Positions 33,092 to 45,664 of a stretch of DNA of 64,000 nt are shown here, in pieces. This DNA is from Leptasterias polaris (Eukaryota > Echinodermata > Asteroidea > Forcipulatida > Asteriidae): assembly GCA_037783415.1 (NCBI GenBank), contig JAZGTN010000027.1:6100001-6164000 (forward strand). Reading direction: 5' to 3'. The notes under the pieces are model-generated. The model saw only the letters and a program-made list of their open reading frames with translations, did not search any database and was not told where the DNA came from. Numbering within the stretch: the stretch's first letter is position 1; every line of letters starts with the position of its first letter. The position numbers and the translations under genes were made by a program.

Positions 33092-33573
33092 CCCAGTTTC
33101 AAAGAGCTGCTTAAACCCTTTTGAGACCATAGCGGCCGGAAACAGCTTGTACCAAAATGTCTATAGCCGCCAAAAATTGCTGCATAATCTGACTACTTCT
33201 ACTCTTGAAACCCAAAAAGCCAAAGTAAAGGTCGAGACTTCAATTGCCATTTTTCTTCTATTTTCCAATAAAATATTTCTAAAACAAAATCAAATTTCTG
33301 TTCTATAATTTTTTTCCCCGACACTTTTACAAGAAAAAATTGTGACAAAAAAAATCAACAATAAATGCACATGTATGGGTATTGGTGATGATTATTGAAT
33401 GAGTTAAGCAGAAAATATTGCTTAAAATGTTTCTGCTAAGCAAAAGAAAGCAGGATACCAGTCACAGCTTGTACATAGGACATGGTATTTTGGCTGATAA
33501 CCATATTCTGGTAAGCATAATTTTGTTGTGCGTAGCTACTTTTTGTGCTTACTTGAGACCAGGGCCCAATTTC
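33092..33573. mobile_element. MITE family E, interrupted copy
   Basis: CCCAGTTTCAAAGAGCTGCT begins the element. It breaks near 33117 and resumes near 33402 with TTAAGCAGAAAATATTGCTT, then CAGGATACCAGTCACAGC and GGTAAGCATAATTTTGTTGT. Complete copies at 46803-46993 and 55633-55829 show that roughly 285 bp were inserted here. Confidence 0.7.
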
Positions 33574-33785
33574 ATGGCTCTGCTTACCGCCGAATTCTGC
33601 GCTTGCGATCAGCATTCTCTGCTTACTGTGCAAGCTGTGTAAGCGAAGAATGCCTAGTAACGTGGACTACGCACGGGCACAAGGACAAATTCCCTGCCAA
33701 CGTGTGAAATACGCTTGACGTAAGCGCGGAATTCCCTGCTTCCGTAGGCGCAGATTCTTTGCTTACGGTAAGCAGGGCCCTGATT
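33567..33785. mobile_element. MITE related to family E
   Basis: GGGCCCAATTTCATGGCTCT opens the unit, and internal blocks of GAATTCTGCGCTTGCG and GCGCGGAATTCC face each other. It ends near CGGTAAGCAGGGCCCTGA. Imperfect palindrome, abutting the preceding element. Confidence 0.6.
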
Positions 33786-34379
33786 ACATATTGTATTTAT
33801 ATTTTCCCGGGCGGATAAAAAGTACAAAAAATGCACATTGGTAAAAATATTAAAAGATACAGCAAAAGCAATTAAAACAGGAAGGAAAGAGAACCAGCTG
33901 GAGCCCGAAAGGTTGCCTAAAAGAAACACAGTTCCTGTCTAGAGGCTCTCCTTCTCTCCAGCTGGTCCTAAAGAGAACAACTGTACAATAAATTGAAATC
34001 TAAATATATTATATTTTTAAAGTTATTTTCATGTCTTAGGGTCTGCAGCTATATCAATCAATAAAAAAGAAGAGAAATAAAAATGACATTTCGTCTCAGG
34101 AGGCAAGCTGTTTTATAATATTATAATTTTTGTAGCCCTACATCTGTCCTTGGGAGGTTCATCACAATCCAGAAATGAAACCAGGTTTTTAAAATGCAAG
34201 TGAAATCGCATGACCCGTTTTTATGCACTACATTGTTTGCAACACTGTTGACTAGCTGAAGGGATCATTCATCCATGCATTAAGTTCAGTTCAGTTCAGT
34301 GCGCAGTAAAGTTTGACTTGAAATTTGACAAATTCTGAGTAAGTTCACAAAGGTTAAATAACCTGCGAGCTTAATGGTA

Positions 34380-34510
34380 TCAAATCGGGATTTGGACTAA
34401 AAACTAATTGTTTGATTCATTTCTCAAAACAGCATTTTTATAGCATTTCAGTTGAAAACTTTTTCAAGGGGTCGTTCCACCATGACCTATACATGTATTC
34501 ATGTATTTTT
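34380..34510. repeat. Family A MITE fragment
   Basis: TTTGATTCATTTCTCAAAAC then AGCATTTCAGTTGAAAA and TTCCACCATGACC match the interior of the elements at 3.9 and 37.75 kb. Boundaries not defined. Confidence 0.55.
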
Positions 34511-37190
34511 ACGCGCAAATCTTTTACGCGCAAATATTGTGCACACTCTGTAGCAGATAACAGATTGTAATGGTACATGCTATACATCATATTACCAACT
34601 AATGTATTCACCAATTACAGGAGAGCAAGAACCTTGAAAATCTTCAGATTAATTGGATTAAATCTGTTTCATTGTCTGACGGGTGCAATTCACACAGTGC
34701 AGGCTAGATGCAATAGGGGCAGCTGCTGAAATAATTTTTTTAATAAATCATTTATGTTTGTTTGGAGTATTTGTGTTGCTTTGTGCACTCACTCTACCTG
34801 GATGCAAAGCCTGCTGGTATTTTGTAGAAAGAGAAATAAAAGAAGCAAAATTAAAGTGAGTTACTGTCAAGTGAAAAGCTTTGGCGCAGGTCTTGCATTT
34901 ATGGGTGGCTTGATTGTCGCTGAAAGAATTTTAAATTAATAACAGAAATTGACAGATGATGCTGTTTCAAAACAAAAACTTACACAAACTTGTGATATTG
35001 CCACGAACAATGCGCACAATTTATGCTGATGGATGTGAGGTAATTTTAAGCACTGTCAGTAATTCATTGTGAGTTTTGTTTATTAGCTAACTATATATCA
35101 TTGGCATATTTTTATAATGCGATCTCTTTCATGAAAGCTTAATCTCAAATCTATAAAAATAGATTTGAAATTTTAAATTTCTGGGTCAAATCTACCCCAA
35201 ATTGGACCTGGCACCTTCAGAGTCCGTGATTTAGAAATTCCCTCACACAGGATTCAGTCATGTCTTGTTGTTTTCAAGGATTGGCAAAGCATCAGTGGAA
35301 ATAATATATCTTTCTTTTTAAAAGTTTGTCAAGTTGTAGTCTTGTTTACCATTTACTACAAAATGTACACATGTCATCTATGTGAGAGTAAATTTAACCA
35401 GAATTCAGAGTTTTTAAAAATTTCCCCCCTAAAAAAAGAAAGAGTCAAAATTGCTCACTCACAATTAGGTGTTAACTTGTAAAACCTCGATTTAAGCCAG
35501 AGTATCTACAAGATATGAACATCTTACCAGGTCTTCAGAATTGCTGTAATCACACTTGCACATGCAGTACATGGTTGTATTTATGTTACTATGAAGCCAA
35601 AGTACATGATGCACAAATGCACGTGACATGTACACAGCAGCAACGATTTTCATTGGTAACTTTTGGCATGGCTCCTATGGACCTAATTGTAAATGGATAG
35701 CCTGTTAAAGTTAGCATGCAAGTGAAATTGCATTTTGAACAACCTGTCAATTTACATCACCTCTACCTAACAGTCTACCTAAACACCACAGCACACACGG
35801 CAGTAACGACTACATACATGCAACTCGTCAAAACATTCTCCAGACTTACCAGAGGTTGTTAAGTACTTATCTCATGACTAAAAAGCAAATACACGCACAA
35901 AAACAAACACAAATAGAGACAATGTTTGTTTAGTAAAACCTCTTCGTCATGAAACATGTACTTTAAGTACATCATTCAGAAATTTGATGCATTGAAAACT
36001 CATCAGGAACCTTTTAAAAAAGACAATATTTTTCTGATTACAATGGGGATAAATTTAGATAATCTTTTCTTTATTTTGCTGGCAATCACAGTAGTCCCAT
36101 TACAAATTTTATAATTTTTTAGAATAAAGTATAACAAAATGGAAAGTTAAATACCTCTTTAAGCATGCAAGTTGATAGAGAGATTTTATTCACTCAATTA
36201 AAAAACCATTATGCAGAAGTTGAGATGGATGATGGTAAACTGCAACGAATGATAAATGTCCCTACACCTTTAAAAGGAAAAGAAAACAAGAAAAATGGCC
36301 TTTGTTGGAGCATTTAAGCCGTATCTGAATTGGCAGCTACAGCTGCGGCTGTTGCTAGGGATGTTGCTAAGGACGTCCTATACTACAACACATGCTGATC
36401 CATGGTGATCCAGCCGAAACCGTAGCCTCCAATTTGGACACAGACTGAGTTGTAAGAGAACACACCTCGTTAATTTACTACAACTGATGATTAGATTAAA
36501 AACACAATCCTCCAGAGACTTACTGTTATAACTCACTAGTATAGATGTATTAAGGCTTAAAGATTTAGTGTGGGTACACCATGTATACTTGTAGAATTTA
36601 AGTTTCTTAAAACTTACCTCATTCACCTTTTGAATTCCAAAATGGTATTATTTGATTCTCATGCTCTTTTTATCTTAAAGGATGTGTGCCAGACCTTGTG
36701 CGTATGCCATGTAAAAGTTTGTACAGCTTTTGAGAAAGACTCTTCTGGAGTCGAAACGTCAGGCCATTAACTATTTTTTTGCATTTAAAGTTTTTTGTTT
36801 TTAAGCAGCTTGCATTGAGCCTTTCTGTTTTCTAAATTATAAATAATGAACTGGCTAAAAATGAACTAGTCACTACTATTTTTGAACATTTATTTAATTT
36901 AAAATAATGCCTTTTCTGGAAACATCATGAGAACAGGTTTTACTCATGATGTGATTTCACGAACAAGGAACGTAACCATAACGCCTGAATTTCGTTGCTA
37001 TCATACAGCTGTACCAGAGGCACAGAATGTTGTGGTAGCACAAGCATTTCTGGACATTTTCTCGTTCCACCAGTGACATCACTAGTCATCAGCAAGAGGC
37101 TTGTTTTTTATGGGTGCTCCCAAAGAACATTATTTTAAAGAGAGTGTAAACAAATTAAAGAAAATACAGTATAATAAGGGGATTCAGCTG
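34511..37190. other. RyR intron 1, no gene recognised
   Basis: Contains one copy (36736-36770) of a recurring AGACTCTTCTGGAGTCGAAA then CGTCAGGCC motif, also at 49044-49080. Otherwise nothing supported. Confidence 0.45.
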
Positions 37191-37875
37191 ATTCACGTGT
37201 GCAACATTGGTAAGATTGAAAATATAAATGTTCACAGATTTGCAGTTAATTTACATGGTATAAAGATGGTCATGATGGATAATTTTGCTTGAAATACTGT
37301 AATTTTTAGGAAATGAGTAAAACAATGGTCTTTATCACGCTTGTTTGAAAACAGTGAAAACAAATAATGGTGTTTTTCACTGTTTTCTCATGACTCCAAC
37401 GACCGATGTAGCTTTTACGGGTTTGTTAATTCATATAATGTTGGGTCACATCAAGTGTGGATACTGGTCTTTGACAATTACCAATGTTGTACAATTGCTT
37501 TAACTACAAACCTTTACTTGGCATGTGGACAAGGTAATGTCACACATCCTAAAGCACAAGACCGGTATCCAGACTTGATGTGACCCAACATATACATGAC
37601 AAACCTGTGAAAGTTTCAGCTAAATCGACCATTGGAGTCATGAGAAAAAAGCGGGAAAAAACTTTAAATGTAATCACTGTTTTCAAACATTGAGTTTTGG
37701 ACTCTGGAGATCAAAACCAGTTGTTTTACTCATTTCTCAAAAACTACATATTGCATTTCAAGCAAAAATATTTCAAAGGGAGTTTCCCACCATGACCAAC
37801 TTTATACCATGTACGTTGTGTGCAAATCTGTGAACATTTTATATTTTTACTCATACCAATGTTATACACACCCTT
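37190..37875. mobile_element. Head-to-head pair of family A MITEs (long palindrome)
   Basis: The left arm (about 37195-37472) and right arm (about 37557-37873) are reverse complements, for example ATGTTGGGTCACATCAAG at 37438 against CTTGATGTGACCCAACAT at 37574. The loop is about 85 bp. Each arm is a diverged copy of the 3703-4065 family. Non-coding. Confidence 0.8.
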
Positions 37876-38189
37876 TTGTGCTGGTTGTAATGAATTAACA
37901 TCGACTTTAATTTTATATGTAATTTATGTGTGTTATAAGGTTTATTTAACATTTCTTGCAAACGTGAGGCATGGAATCAGTAGGTCTGATGCTTCACGGA
38001 GGTAACAGAGACAATTTGCCTCCATGCCCCAGGTCCTTTTTATTGGTGCCCTTTGGAAGGATCAATTACAAATTTACATTTCCCTCCTGGAGGTGCTGTT
38101 TTACTGAGAAAAAAACTGCCTTACCCTCAACAGTGTCAGGTATGAAGTATGCCTCTCTGAAAAAATATGTTCCATCAGCTCTTTAGAGG

Positions 38190-39115
38190 GATGGCACACC
38201 ATTCGCAAGATTTAATTTTTGAATTTATGAACTAATATTTCCAAACTTTCTGCATAAGATTTTTATCTGGAAACTCGTACTCTGAAAGGTATATACAGGA
38301 TTGGTAAGGATAAAAAATAATAATAATAATACGAGAAATTTATATAGTGCATAATGCAGAAGCCTCTATGCGCAACACAAAAACAAAACAAAAAAACATT
38401 GAAAAGAATATTATTTTAAAAGCAAGTTACACAAATAAAGATTCAAGCAAATGAGTTTTTAAAAGTCCCTTGAAAATCTGAAGAGAGCCAGCTTGGCGAA
38501 TATTAAGAGGTAAGTCATTCCATAATGAAGGTGCAATGAAGTTGAAGGCTCTTTCACCATAAAATTTTGTGGAAAAAGTAGTTTGCCTGAGTAGGGATTG
38601 GCCAGCAGATCAGAGAGGACAAACAGGAATATATTTATTGAGAAGATCAGATATATAGTCAGGAGATAATCCATGAAGAGCTTTGAAAGTGAGAAGATTT
38701 AACTTATAAACGATACGCAGTTTGATCGGGAGCCAGTGGAGTTCTTGTAAGATGGGAGTAATATGTTGGGAACGAGGGGTGCGAGAGATGAGGTGAGCGG
38801 CGAGCAGCAAAAACATCATTGTTAAATTTTAGATTGAAAGCTCACTTATTGTGAAAGTTCATACTCGAACTATTTTGTCAGTGAAATATTTCAAGCTGAA
38901 ATGAAGTCAAATTCGAGAAAATGCAACAGCTGATTTTCGGTTGTTACAACCAAAACTAGGGACAATGTGTTTTTATGCTGAAAATTTTGCCTGGTTTTTC
39001 ACTATTTTCAGATTAAGCCCAAACTTGCGCAGGTTTCTTATATCATGTATTTGGTTGATCATACAAAACATGAACACTGTCTATTTTGTCAGCTCTACCA
39101 ATCCGGTAACAAATT
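38190..39115. mobile_element. Family A-related element split by a LINE
   Basis: 'TACAGGATTGGTAAGGA' near 38294 and 'GCTCTACCAATCCGGTAAC' near 39092 face each other as inverted ends. The sequence between, minus the LINE at 38318-38822, carries family A interior phrases in diverged form. Confidence 0.5.
38318..38822 (-). pseudogene. Truncated LINE, RT C-terminus and 3' tail
   Basis: The minus strand encodes ITPILQELHWLPIKLRIVYK, ALHGLSPDYISDLL and ERAFNFIAPSLWNDLPLNIR, the conserved C-terminal end of L2/CR1-group LINE ORF2, broken by a stop near 38610. A 'GCACTATATAAATT...(ATT)n' tail ends it at 38318. No RT catalytic motif remains. Confidence 0.85.
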
Positions 39116-39288
39116 ACCGCAGACCTTAAGATCCTCACCAACGGTTGATGCTTTCAAGCGCAATCTCAAAACCCATTTATTTTATAGTGTGTTCACATTG
39201 CTGATGTTTTTGTTTGTTTGTAAAGCGCAATGATCATTTTTGGAATTGCGCTATATAAGAACTGATATTATTATTATTATTTATAATA
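39085..39288 (+). pseudogene. Truncated LINE 3' end
   Basis: Encodes LPQTLRSSPTVDAFKRNLKT then HLF, the last residues of a LINE ORF2. It is followed by TTTGGAATTGCGCTATATAA and (ATT)n. Same class as, but opposite in strand to, the copy at 38318. Confidence 0.8.
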
Positions 39289-41840
39289 ACTTTAAGCAAT
39301 GCCTCATCTTGGTTCTCTCCCCTTTAATAGAAATAAATTAAGACTGACTGATCATACTGCACCAAATAAAACAGCTTTAGTGCAAGGTAATCTTTAATAG
39401 CCAGCGTGCCAAAAACACAATCATTGCACTGGCTCTTATGTACACAGCTACCACTTTTTGTTTGTAAACCTCTTTCCTGCCACACGAGTGCTGGGAGAAT
39501 GTCTGTAAATGTGGATGAGTGATTAAATAACACAGCAATATTGACACCCCAAATAAAACAGAGCAATATTTTATAAACTCATTTGCATATGAAATCTTCA
39601 CAACAGGGTTCTCCTGTACAGTGTAGCACTAAGCTACATGTAGCGTAACGCAACTTGTGGGGCGTTAAGCACGCAGACAGTTTTAATTATATTGCCGATT
39701 CTCTAGGGGGATGAGAGTTTTTAAAACCAAACATAAACATCAAGTTGAAAACATTCTGAGGATCTTGGCCAAACTTGCAGAACTTGGGTCCTTTATGCCC
39801 TGGACAGTTGTGAAAAATCCTTGGGGGAACCCTGTTTAGATTATTTGGATGAGTTCAAGTTTTTGAAAACTGTAGGATTTGAGTAATTGTTGTTTCCCCT
39901 TTAACTCTAGAAGCATGTGCAGTGCACACCATTGTAAAAGCAGACAGTTAATGAAGGATATAATTTATACAGGTATTGTTTGCTATTGATGTGTGCGTCT
40001 AGATAGGAATTCATGAACTGTGTGATGGACAGACACTGAACCCCAACGGTTCTCCATCAGTATTAATTGTGATTAGGCGCTGTTGAAAGGAAGAATCTGT
40101 AATGAGCTGATATTTCCAGGAGAGAAAGGACGAACGCAGATTAAAGAGATGTCGTAACGCCAAAATGCACTTAGGGATGTTGAGATAGACTGAGAGCATT
40201 GGTAGTGTAGGTGCTGTCATGATTCATTAATGACACATTACATTGGAAGGGAGGTGTTTCAGCACTGGCTAAACCGACAGTTTTTAAAGAATGGGGATAC
40301 CATTTTTGTGAGGAAAAATAAAAAAAAGAAGAAACGATCTGTGTTCTTCTTGCTTTAAGAATTTGGTAGTTTTGGGGTTATAAAGTTAATCCGCCCCCCC
40401 CCCCCCCCCCAACAGCATTAGTTCTTGAAAGGATACGATTCATGGACATATTTGGTAGATTAGGGTTGGATTGTAGATTGCTTCCTAGAATATAATTTTG
40501 TTGGCGTGTTTAATTCATGGACAACATTTAGTTTTTTTACCAACAATACAATTTTCTTTGGGTGCTTCAATAAACAATTGGCAATATCAAAATTCAACTT
40601 GTTCACAACTGCTCCTTTGTAGAAGTTTATCAATAAAAGTGTTCCCAGTTGGTGATTTTGTTTTTGAAAACATAGCCTCCACTCCAGGAGGAGTGGTGGA
40701 AAATTATTGTAAACATAAACAATAAATTACGTCATGTGTTATGGGAGGGGATGTCTCAAAAGTTTAACTCCTTCATTTTTACTGTTTTGTGGATGTAATT
40801 ATGCAGCTTCGTATTGTCGTCTGACAACAGACGTGAATCCTCATTCAATGCTACTTTTGTAAATTAATTTATTCATTCAGAATTTATTCATCTCTAAAGC
40901 GCAAATTCCAGAAAAACATGTACAGAGGCACTTTACACTGGCTGCATTTTTGTGTGTGCTTGCGATGACAAATACTGAATGTTACTTCCGTGTACCCTAC
41001 ACTGCCTTTTGAAATGATGGATGTTAAAAGAAATTTGCATTGGTGAATTTATAAAATCACAGTTCATGACTCTGTGGCACGCTCAAAGAATGACTGAAAA
41101 AAAGTATCATTGGTTCAGTACTATAAGATACATAATACAATTTGTATGATTTTTATAAAACTTTTTTTGCATATTTTGACGTGCCTGGTAAATAGCACTC
41201 CACACTAATGCTAAAAATAGAAACTCAGTCCCCGGATCTCAGACAACAAGTAAAAATTCACTAACGTTGGTGCGTGGTGTGTCCAAGCTTTGTGTTTTGT
41301 ACTGACTGTACTACTGTGGTCTGGCGCTCCGATGCGTTGATCGCGTGAAAGCTAGGTAGTGGAATGTTTGTCTGATAATATATGGGTATTTTCAGCAAAA
41401 GTGGCGTCGTTAGTGAGGAGTGCTGTTGAGTTTATTATTGGTGATATATCTTCCCAACATGGAATTGTTTGTTTGCAGATCTGCTCTTGCTTAAATGAGA
41501 CACAGAAGCAATAATTTGCTGTATTCCACTTGTTTTTTAATCATTTTGGTCGAAAGGCACATTACGCAGTATGCGGTATAATTGACTATCAGAAATGTAT
41601 TCTTTTTGAGAGACCATGCAAGAGTGGCTCTGGCAGGAATAATCAGTGCTCAAAACTTACACTGGATTGCTGGCCAGAGGTCAGTTATTTTAGCACTGGC
41701 CCATGCAGCCCCACAACTGAATAAGTCCGGCCGTTGTGTTTTGCCAAACATGTATACTTTAGAAGATTTGCTAAAAAAAGATACTTCGAAAGCTTTTCAA
41801 TTCCAAACTTCCTTCAAAAAAGTTTAGCAAAGGGTTATAG
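39289..41840. other. RyR intron 1, no gene recognised
   Basis: Holds a poly(C) run (40394-40410) and a possible short LINE-tail-like stretch near 40860-40940. No exon was identified. Confidence 0.45.
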
Positions 41841-41844
41841 TGTG

Positions 41845-42095
41845 CTGTGTTGTGGTTGAGTGGTTAAGAGCGCCGGACTCAAGCTCTACTGTTTCTGATC
41901 AGCTGAGTGTTGGTTCAAGTCCCGGTCTTGTCTTTAAGCAAGACACTTGACCATTATTGCTTTATTCTTTGGATGGGACATAAAGCCGTTGGTCCCGTGT
42001 GTTGTTGAATGCACTTAAAAGAACCCAGTTACACTTATTGCTAAGAGAAGGGGTTTGCGCGGTGTTTCTGGTAGTTGCTGCTGTTGAAGCAAAAA
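41845..42095 (+). repeat. tRNA-Leu-derived SINE
   Basis: The head reads TTGTGGTTGAGTGGTTAAGA then CGCCGGACTCAAGC, with Leu(CAA)-like A-box and anticodon loop, followed by the T-arm GGTTCAAGTCCCGG. The body GGATGGGACATAAAGCCGTT then GGTCCCGTGTG and AAGAGAAGGGG recurs at 47130-47380. It is an RNA polymerase III retroposon, not a working tRNA, because the stems are imperfect. Confidence 0.8.
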
Positions 42096-42263
42096 ATATT
42101 TTTAGGTCTTATGAAAAAGTACATATTTTTCATCCAGTAAAAGTCCTGAGTGACAAAACCTGTGGTAAAGTGGACATTTTCTTGGAATTTAAGCCCTGAA
42201 AAATGTCCACTTGTTACTGATGTATCCTTCTTTGCATTGAAGTCTGTATTCTATTCATTTCAG

Positions 42264-42389
42264 GGTGACCAGTTGTGCCTTGTGTGTTCCACACAGAGTA
42301 AAAGCAAAGATGGCACCTCTTCTCATGTTCTTCTTGCTGGCGAGGGATTCGGAAGTAGGAAGTGCTTCCTGGAAGAAAGTTTTAACCCG
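42264..42389 (+). CDS. RyR: Ryanodine receptor, coding exon 2
   Basis: Forty-two codons, phase 0 at both ends, after acceptor TTCATTTCAG and before donor GTAAGT. Encodes GDQLCLVCSTQ then HVLLAGEGFGSRKCFLEESF. The AGEGFGxRxCFLE block is the RyR N-terminal β-trefoil (NTD-A) consensus AAEGFGNRLCFLE. The loop between (about residues 28-37) differs from vertebrates and seems one or two residues longer. The last 33 bases of this exon plus the donor are the first unit of a 53-bp tandem array that runs into the intron. Confidence 0.95.
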
Positions 42390-42690
42390 GTAAGTTTCCT
42401 TGATATTCTAGGAAGTGTTTCCTGAAAGACACTTGTAATCCAGTAAGTTTCCTTGGTATTTTAGGAAGTGTTTCCCAAAAGAAACTCGTAATCCCGTAAG
42501 TTTCCTTGATATTCTAGGAAGTGCTTCCTTAAAGACACTTGTATTCCGGTAAGTTTCCTTGATATTCTAGGAAGTGTTTCCTGGAAGACACTTGTAATCC
42601 AGTAAGTTTCCTTGACTTTTTAGGAAGTGTTTCCTGGAAGACATTTGTTTAATATCCATTAAGTTTCCTAAATTTTCTAGGAAGTGTTTC
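42357..42690 (+). repeat. 53-bp tandem array duplicating the RyR exon 2 splice donor
   Basis: Units starting AGGAAGTG(T/C)TTCC begin at 42357, 42410, 42463, 42516, 42569 and 42622, exactly 53 bp apart. A last partial unit starts at 42679, after a 4-bp insertion. Unit 1 is mostly exon. Each of units 1-5 carries GTAAGTTTCCTTG; unit 6 has TTAAGT. Units also end in an acceptor-like TTCTAG. The array must derive from the exon-intron junction itself. Confidence 0.95.
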
Positions 42691-42832
42691 ACAAAGCTCT
42701 AAGATTCATCTTAAGATGAGTTGTCAGTATTTCCATAGTGATTTGTATTGTTACATCAAACTTTTCCTATCCAATTAAGGTTGATTCGCAGTTAAGGTTG
42801 GTTTTAGCATTTTGTGAAATCGAGCTCAGCTC
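42683..42832. mobile_element. MITE family D
   Basis: GTTTCACAAAGCTCTAAGAT at the left and GCATTTTGTGAAATCGAGCT at the right are imperfect inverted ends. The interior matches 32434-32578 in inverted order (TTAAGATGAGTTGTCAG against its complement). It abuts the 53-bp array. Confidence 0.7.
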
Positions 42833-45110
42833 ATCCAATCTTAGTAAAGATTAACATCTATTAAAGATTAATAACTTATGTAGAATTTATATAAAGGATA
42901 TTAAAATTAAAAGAACTTTTTAAAAAGTTTTAAAATATGTGATGCCCCGTGCCAACATAAGTCTCTCTTTGGAGAAGACTCTTAATCATAATTAAATTGT
43001 GATGTCTTAAATGTTATGTATGTTGATAAATTTGTTTGGTGAACAATTAAAGCCACCTAGTTTAGAAGTTTCGGCAGTGTTTTTCAAGCAAGTACACAAG
43101 TCATTTTAAAAATGAAATCTAAAGAGATATCTGGGTAAAAATGAAAGAAAAGGAAAGAATAAACGAATTGACATACGAAACAAAAGATTAATAAACAATG
43201 ACTGGTTAAATAAAAGTAAATAAATAATAAGTAAATGCACACACAAATGAAATTGTAAACATATCTTTTCCTAGGCACATGCTAGTAAATCGGGCCAAAT
43301 TGGGGATTGTGGATTGAGGGCTGACACTTGCAAATTGCGGCCAATACGCAAACAAAAAATATTAATAATAATGTTTTACTTACATCAAATTCACAAAAGT
43401 TATGTAGGTAAAACCTTTTACATGTTGCATGCCCCAGATTGCACATTATGGCTTTTAAAACCAAAGATAAACATCAAGTAAAAAACATTCCGAGAACCTC
43501 GTTTCAATTCAGTGTGCTTTGGCAAAACTTCCAAAATTTTGGTCAAAAATGCCCAACAGTTTTGAAAAATGCTAGATTTGCATAGTTGTAGTTCTTAGAA
43601 GATGTATTTTAAACAGAAACGGAAGGCAGAGGTGAAAAGTTGCAAAAAAAAGTAAAATTTTATTGGAAGAGTGATGTGCATTTATTTATGTATTTATTGT
43701 TAATATTATTCATTTATCAATGTAAACTTTAAACGGCCTTTAAACGGCCGTTTTTGATTATGAATTCTTCCCCCAAGGGGCAAATGCAATAGTCCCCAGA
43801 ATTATATATTTTGCCTCATTCCGCAATGGATATTAAGTACAGAAAAGGAACTGAATCCGAAGGAATAACATTACCACATAATGATATTCCAAAGTATCCC
43901 TATGTCATCGAATGTAATTAATTTGGTAATCACAGGGGGGCCCTATGTTTGTACTTCAAAAGGCCTCAGTCTCACAGTGAACCATCTTGGGTAATTTGTC
44001 ATTTGTTTGAGTAAGCGTCACTTGAGAGGTGGTTGGCTGCATGTAAGATGCCCCCTGGGGACAAGGACTGATGGGACTGAGGTTGGAGACATCTATCTCA
44101 ATCCTGATTCAGTAATTAGTGTAGCTTCAGTAAATAGGATCAAGATTGATTTCAATCGCACAAATACTCATAAAAGTCTGTGACAGTTGAATCAAATTTG
44201 TTAAAGGTCTAAGTTACTAGCAGCAACGAATCTATGGTACAATTTTAGGGGTAGGTAGGCCCTACAAGAGGTGCACCATTTTTGTTCTTGGGCCACCTCT
44301 GGCCAATTAGAAGGGTAGTTTCCTTTCGCATTTTTCGTAAACAAGCACTTTTTTCAGCACTCTCTTTATTTTATTACTAATTCTTATTAAATATTCTGAT
44401 GTGGAGGTAAAAATGCAAATACAATGTCTGCGTGTAATTGCAAAAAAGTTATAAAAACATTGAAATTACTAAAAGAAATCTTTTAAAATTTCGTATTCGT
44501 ATAAAAAATCGTATTCTGGTAATTTTTAATCTCCAAAGTCCAGATTTCAAATGGCACCCTGATTGGGGGGGGGGGGGGGGGGGGGGGACATGGACATCTA
44601 TGGGGGAGGAGCACAATAGATGTTACTTGTGAAGACTAACATGTACTGTATTTGCAATCTACATGTAACACCAGTTCAGCTCACCACAACTGTGCAATAC
44701 AAAGAAATGAAAAGGTTGGAAAATGTCATGCCAGGAAGTGCCTATGCTAATTGTATTTATGGGGCCGTCAACTATAAAATATAGGCCCTACATTGTTTAC
44801 AATCAAGCTGAAAAAACCAAAACCCTTCCCCTATAGTGAAAATCCCTCTGACAATTTTAAACTATATAAGAAATACAGCAAACAGGAAATCAATCAGAAA
44901 TGAGCAGAAAAGGCAAACAATATGCAAGGTCAATCACAATCAGACATGAAGCATGGAGGCAAATAATCAAACAAAGATGCTTGTTATCAGACTGACAATC
45001 TTGTTATCAAATATGTAATTAACTATGCAGACAATGGGCTTAGGATCAAGACTTGTAGATTAAAAGCAATGTAAAGATGAACTGTGCACGGTAGGACAAA
45101 CGTGCACAAT
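42833..45110. other. RyR intron 2, no gene recognised
   Basis: Contains a small AAACGGCCGTTT palindrome near 43741 and a 23-bp poly(G) run at 44565-44587. No exon found. Confidence 0.45.
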
Positions 45111-45129
45111 CTGCTGATTTGACAAGGGG

Positions 45130-45460
45130 TCCTCTCACTGTTCCGATATTCCATAAGTCTGACGGCTCATTTGTCTGAAAATTTTGAATTTTGATTTTCT
45201 TTAAACAAGTTGATGATGTAAGTTTGATGGTCCATTATTCCAAAAACCCATAATCCCCAATGGTCCGTTACTCCGACAACTCAGATTCTGACGTCGGACA
45301 AATGGGCCGTCAGGAAAAATGGGCATTCAAATTATTGAACAAAAAAGTAAATTATAACTGTTATTCTGGTTGTCCTGTAGTCCGACGACCTATTCATGAC
45401 ATGTGGTGTATTTTTTATGAATAGGCCGTCAGACTTATGGGCGTCAGAATATCGATATGG
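45130..45460. repeat. Degenerate 'GTCCGACGGCCCAT' repeat
   Basis: CATAAGTCTGACGGCTCATT, CCATTATTCCAAAAACCCAT, GGTCCGTTACTCCGAC, CGGACAAATGGGCCGTCAGG and TAGTCCGACGACC are variants of one short motif on both strands, spread over 330 bp. Confidence 0.7.
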
Positions 45461-45664
45461 CCACTTTAAAAGTACAACCCTGAATGTGAACACCAAGTCT
45501 ACAAGGATCAATTTCCTGCCACTGCTTGAGAAGCACATAGTTGGTGCTGACATTAGCAGAAATCTCCACGCTAGTGTTTAAATTAACAGTTTGAATATAT
45601 TGTTTCATTGTAAGCAAGGAAATTTGGCTGGTGCAAATTTTGCTCAACACATTTTGTTCATGCA

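Noticed and set aside
41845..41925. Functional tRNA-Leu gene
   Set aside because: It is followed by a SINE body shared with 47130-47380, and the stems are imperfect.
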